From assembly GCA_018648945.1 (NCBI GenBank), contig JABGQJ010000153.1:4681-13095 (forward strand): a stretch of DNA of 8,415 nucleotides. The letters are read 5' to 3'. The stretch is from Victivallales bacterium (GTDB taxonomy: Bacteria > Verrucomicrobiota > Lentisphaeria > Oligosphaerales > Lenti-02). The stretch's first letter is position 1. Each line of letters begins with the position of its first letter. The translations under genes were made by a program, and so were the position numbers. This document shows positions 7,365 to 8,415 of the stretch, piece by piece. The notes under the pieces are model-generated. The model did not search any database. It saw nothing but the letters and a program-made list of their open reading frames with translations, and was not told the origin of the DNA.

Positions 7365-7376
7365 GGGGGGATCCTC
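7362..7376 (-). promoter_or_regulatory. ribosome binding site and TTG start of the debranching enzyme gene
   Basis: GAGGA at 7372-7376 lies 7 bases before the TTG at 7362-7364. The frame is open upstream only to a TGA at 7404-7406, with no ATG or GTG between. The alternative ATG at 7338-7340 (codon 9) has only a weak GAG 3 bases upstream. The TTG is therefore preferred. Confidence 0.65.
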
Positions 7377-7385
7377 GGCTGTATC

Positions 7386-7394
7386 TCTATACCA
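7386..7394 (-). promoter_or_regulatory. candidate extended -10 promoter of the glycogen operon
   Basis: The minus strand reads TGGTATAGA, a TGn extension followed by a 4-of-6 match to TATAAT. A weak -35 (TGTGCA, 3 of 6) precedes TATAGA by 17 bases. Transcription would begin near 7379, giving a leader of about 15 bases that just includes the GAGGA element. This is a consensus match only; sigma factor preferences of the host are unknown. Confidence 0.3.
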
Positions 7395-7503
7395 TCGGCT
7401 TCTTCATCTGCACAGACACGCCAAACTCACAGAAGATCGATATGAAGGCAGCACTCTGGGTGCCAGTTACGCAAACCCAACACCCACGCCGTCTGTGAAC
7501 GGG

Positions 7504-7559
7504 AGGTGATGGAAGGGCAAGGAAGCGAGATTCTGCTGCCCCAACCCCTTCCCCCACCT
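7504..7559 (+). other. imperfect hairpin in the kinase leader containing a Shine-Dalgarno-like element
   Basis: AGGTG (7504-7508) can pair with CACCT (7555-7559), then after a 2x2 internal loop GGAAGGG (7511-7517) pairs with CCCTTCC (7546-7552). The loop can fold further through GG/CC and AGC/GCT (7521-7540). The left arm includes GGAGGTGAT (7502-7510), a 9-base match to the complement of the usual 16S rRNA 3' end, about 135 bases before the kinase ATG. No T run follows, so it is not a standard terminator. It could shape a leader RNA or be a chance consequence of purine and pyrimidine tracts. Confidence 0.35.
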
Positions 7560-7629
7560 GGAAAACCAGTCCCCATACCATACCTTCCCTTTCCAATCCC
7601 CGGACATCGAGAGCCGCACTTCCGCAAAC

Positions 7630-7634
7630 AGGAG
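7630..7634 (+). promoter_or_regulatory. ribosome binding site of the ROK kinase
   Basis: AGGAG lies 11 bases before the ATG at 7646-7648, a long but workable spacing. No ATG, GTG or TTG occurs in this frame in the preceding 60 or so bases, so the start is not in doubt even though the spacing differs from the 7 bases at the neighbouring genes. Confidence 0.55.
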
Positions 7635-7645
7635 ACACGACAGAT

Positions 7646-8415
7646 ATGTCCCAGACAAGCGACAAGAACGACACGTCTGTTCTGCTCGGGCTCGATGTGG
7701 GTGGAACCAAGTGCGCCGTCTGCCTGGGCACTGCGAACGGCCGGATTCTCGCCCGCCACGAATGGGCTTCCAACGCCGAGCGCGGTCCCGAGCCAATGAT
7801 TGCCGAACTGGTGCAGGCCGCTCGCGAGCTTATCGCCGAGCAACCGGTCACCGCAGCTGGCGTCTCCATCGGCGGACCGGTGGATGCCGACCAGGGCATT
7901 GTCCACGAGCCCCCCAACCTGCCGGGCTGGCGGGAGATCCCACTCCGCGAACGCCTGGAGCGCGAACTGGGAGTACCAGTGAATCTGGAACACGATGCCG
8001 CCGCCTGCGCCCTGGCCGAGTATGAATGGGGACTCGACCGCCGCCCCCAGCGGCTCATCTATCTCACCTGCGCCACCGGTTTCGGAGCAGGCATGGTCTT
8101 CGATGGCAAGCCCTACTACGGGGTCAACGGACGTTCTCCGGAAATCGGTCATATCCGCATCGGCACGGTCGGCCCGGTCGCCTATGGGGTCGCCGCCTCC
8201 GCCGAGGCCTACTGCTCGGCACGGTCCCTTGGCCGCCTCGCCACTTGGCGCTACCCCCTCCGCTGGCCCACCGAACCCAGCCCGAAAGAGATTGAGGATC
8301 TCTGGCGGGCGGGGGACGAAGACGCCACTGGCATCGTCGAGGTCAATGCCTTTATGGTCGGGCGCTGCTGCGGCATCCTCGGCGACCTGCTCCATCCCGA
8401 CCACATCACCCTCGG
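7646..8415 (+). CDS. ROK-family sugar kinase (probable glucokinase), C-terminus beyond the window
   Basis: This is a cytoplasmic kinase of the ROK family, most likely phosphorylating glucose to glucose 6-phosphate with ATP. The 256 complete codons visible cover most of the usual 300-320 residues. Marks are LGLDVGGTKCAV (14-25, phosphate binding), SIGGPVD (74-80), PPNLPGW (89-95), EHDAAACALAEYEWG (115-129, catalytic-base candidate Asp117), TGFGAGMVFDG (144-154) and PEIGHI (165-170). The ROK zinc signature CxCGxxGC is not present: the aligned stretch around 179-186 reads VAYGVAAS with no Cys, although the following EAYCS is normal. The start ATG has AGGAG upstream with an 11-base gap, longer than at the other genes here. 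It is divergent from the debranching enzyme gene, whose GH133 half would release free glucose, so glucose is the preferred substrate. Other hexoses or a N-acetyl sugar are possible. Complete catalytic core, incomplete C-terminus. Confidence 0.9.
   Translation, partial: MSQTSDKNDTSVLLGLDVGGTKCAVCLGTANGRILARHEWASNAERGPEPMIAELVQAARELIAEQPVTAAGVSIGGPVDADQGIVHEPPNLPGWREIPLRERLERELGVPVNLEHDAAACALAEYEWGLDRRPQRLIYLTCATGFGAGMVFDGKPYYGVNGRSPEIGHIRIGTVGPVAYGVAASAEAYCSARSLGRLATWRYPLRWPTEPSPKEIEDLWRAGDEDATGIVEVNAFMVGRCCGILGDLLHPDHITL

Larger units (their letters stand above)
7365..7645. other. divergent regulatory region between the debranching enzyme and kinase genes
   Basis: This 281-base region must contain the promoters for both directions. 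Minus-strand signals lie close to the debranching enzyme start. On the kinase side the most visible feature is the hairpin at 7504-7559, followed by a pyrimidine-rich tract (about 7547-7600) with CATACCATACC. I see no confident sigma70-type promoter for the kinase. Short open frames here (18 codons from 7442; one from 7509 that runs out of frame into the kinase) have no support as genes. Confidence 0.55.

Noticed and set aside
5886..7445. 519-codon plus-strand open frame opposite the debranching enzyme, extending into the divergent region
   Set aside because: It is a mirror of the GC-biased codons of the GH13 half. There is no recognised motif and the composition is unlike a folded protein.
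7411..7497. CACAGAC / GTCTGTG inverted repeat (7411-7417 and 7491-7497)
   Set aside because: Seven bases per arm with more than 70 bases between is close to chance, and nothing else supports a regulatory role.
7506..7799. 97-codon frame starting in the divergent region and running out of frame into the kinase
   Set aside because: The Shine-Dalgarno-like element touches or overlaps the start codon, the product is proline-rich, and it overlaps more than 150 bases of the kinase in another frame.
7427..8404. 325-codon minus-strand open frame opposite the kinase
   Set aside because: The opposite strand encodes clear ROK motifs, while this frame has none.
1..8415. Transfer RNA genes, CRISPR arrays, insertion sequences or attachment sites
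   Set aside because: Almost all of the window is accounted for by five coding genes. The gaps show no tRNA-like fold, spaced repeats, or terminal inverted repeats with target duplications.

Overview
This window comes from a GC-rich bacterial chromosome. It is packed with genes for alpha-glucan (glycogen) storage and has no sign of mobile DNA. Four genes lie on the minus strand, read from right to left: a very large glycogen debranching enzyme (3099-7364), a small stand-alone glycogen-binding (CBM48) protein (2699-2986), a GT5 glycogen synthase (1017-2540) and a branching enzyme cut by the left edge (1-1020). A sugar kinase of the ROK family (7646 to the right edge) is transcribed in the opposite direction across a 281-base divergent region.

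The four minus-strand genes look like one operon. Synthase and branching enzyme share an ATGA stop/start overlap. The other gaps are 158 and 112 bases with no convincing terminator. Each of the four starts has a Shine-Dalgarno-like element with the same 7-base spacer. Two of them, debranching enzyme and synthase, start at TTG. The kinase lies behind its own leader, which contains a long imperfect hairpin.

Together the products build and take apart a branched glucan. The synthase elongates alpha-1,4 chains, the branching enzyme adds alpha-1,6 branches, the debranching enzyme moves stubs and releases the branch-point glucose, and the kinase could phosphorylate that free glucose. The CBM48 protein could bind the polymer. 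No ADP-glucose pyrophosphorylase or phosphorylase is visible here.

The most distinctive trait is how many parts resemble eukaryotic rather than Escherichia coli-type glycogen proteins. The branching enzyme carries the YGSFGYHV and FRFDGVTSMLYHDH signatures of the eukaryotic type. The debranching enzyme joins a transferase-like GH13 half to a GH133 amylo-alpha-1,6-glucosidase half, as in eukaryotic AGL/Gdb1. The small protein closely follows the glycogen-binding domain of the AMPK beta subunit. From memory, this mix occurs in the Planctomycetota/Verrucomicrobiota/Lentisphaerota group, so that origin is my best guess, but nothing in the window proves it. Both partial edge genes (branching enzyme and kinase) are real and run off the window.
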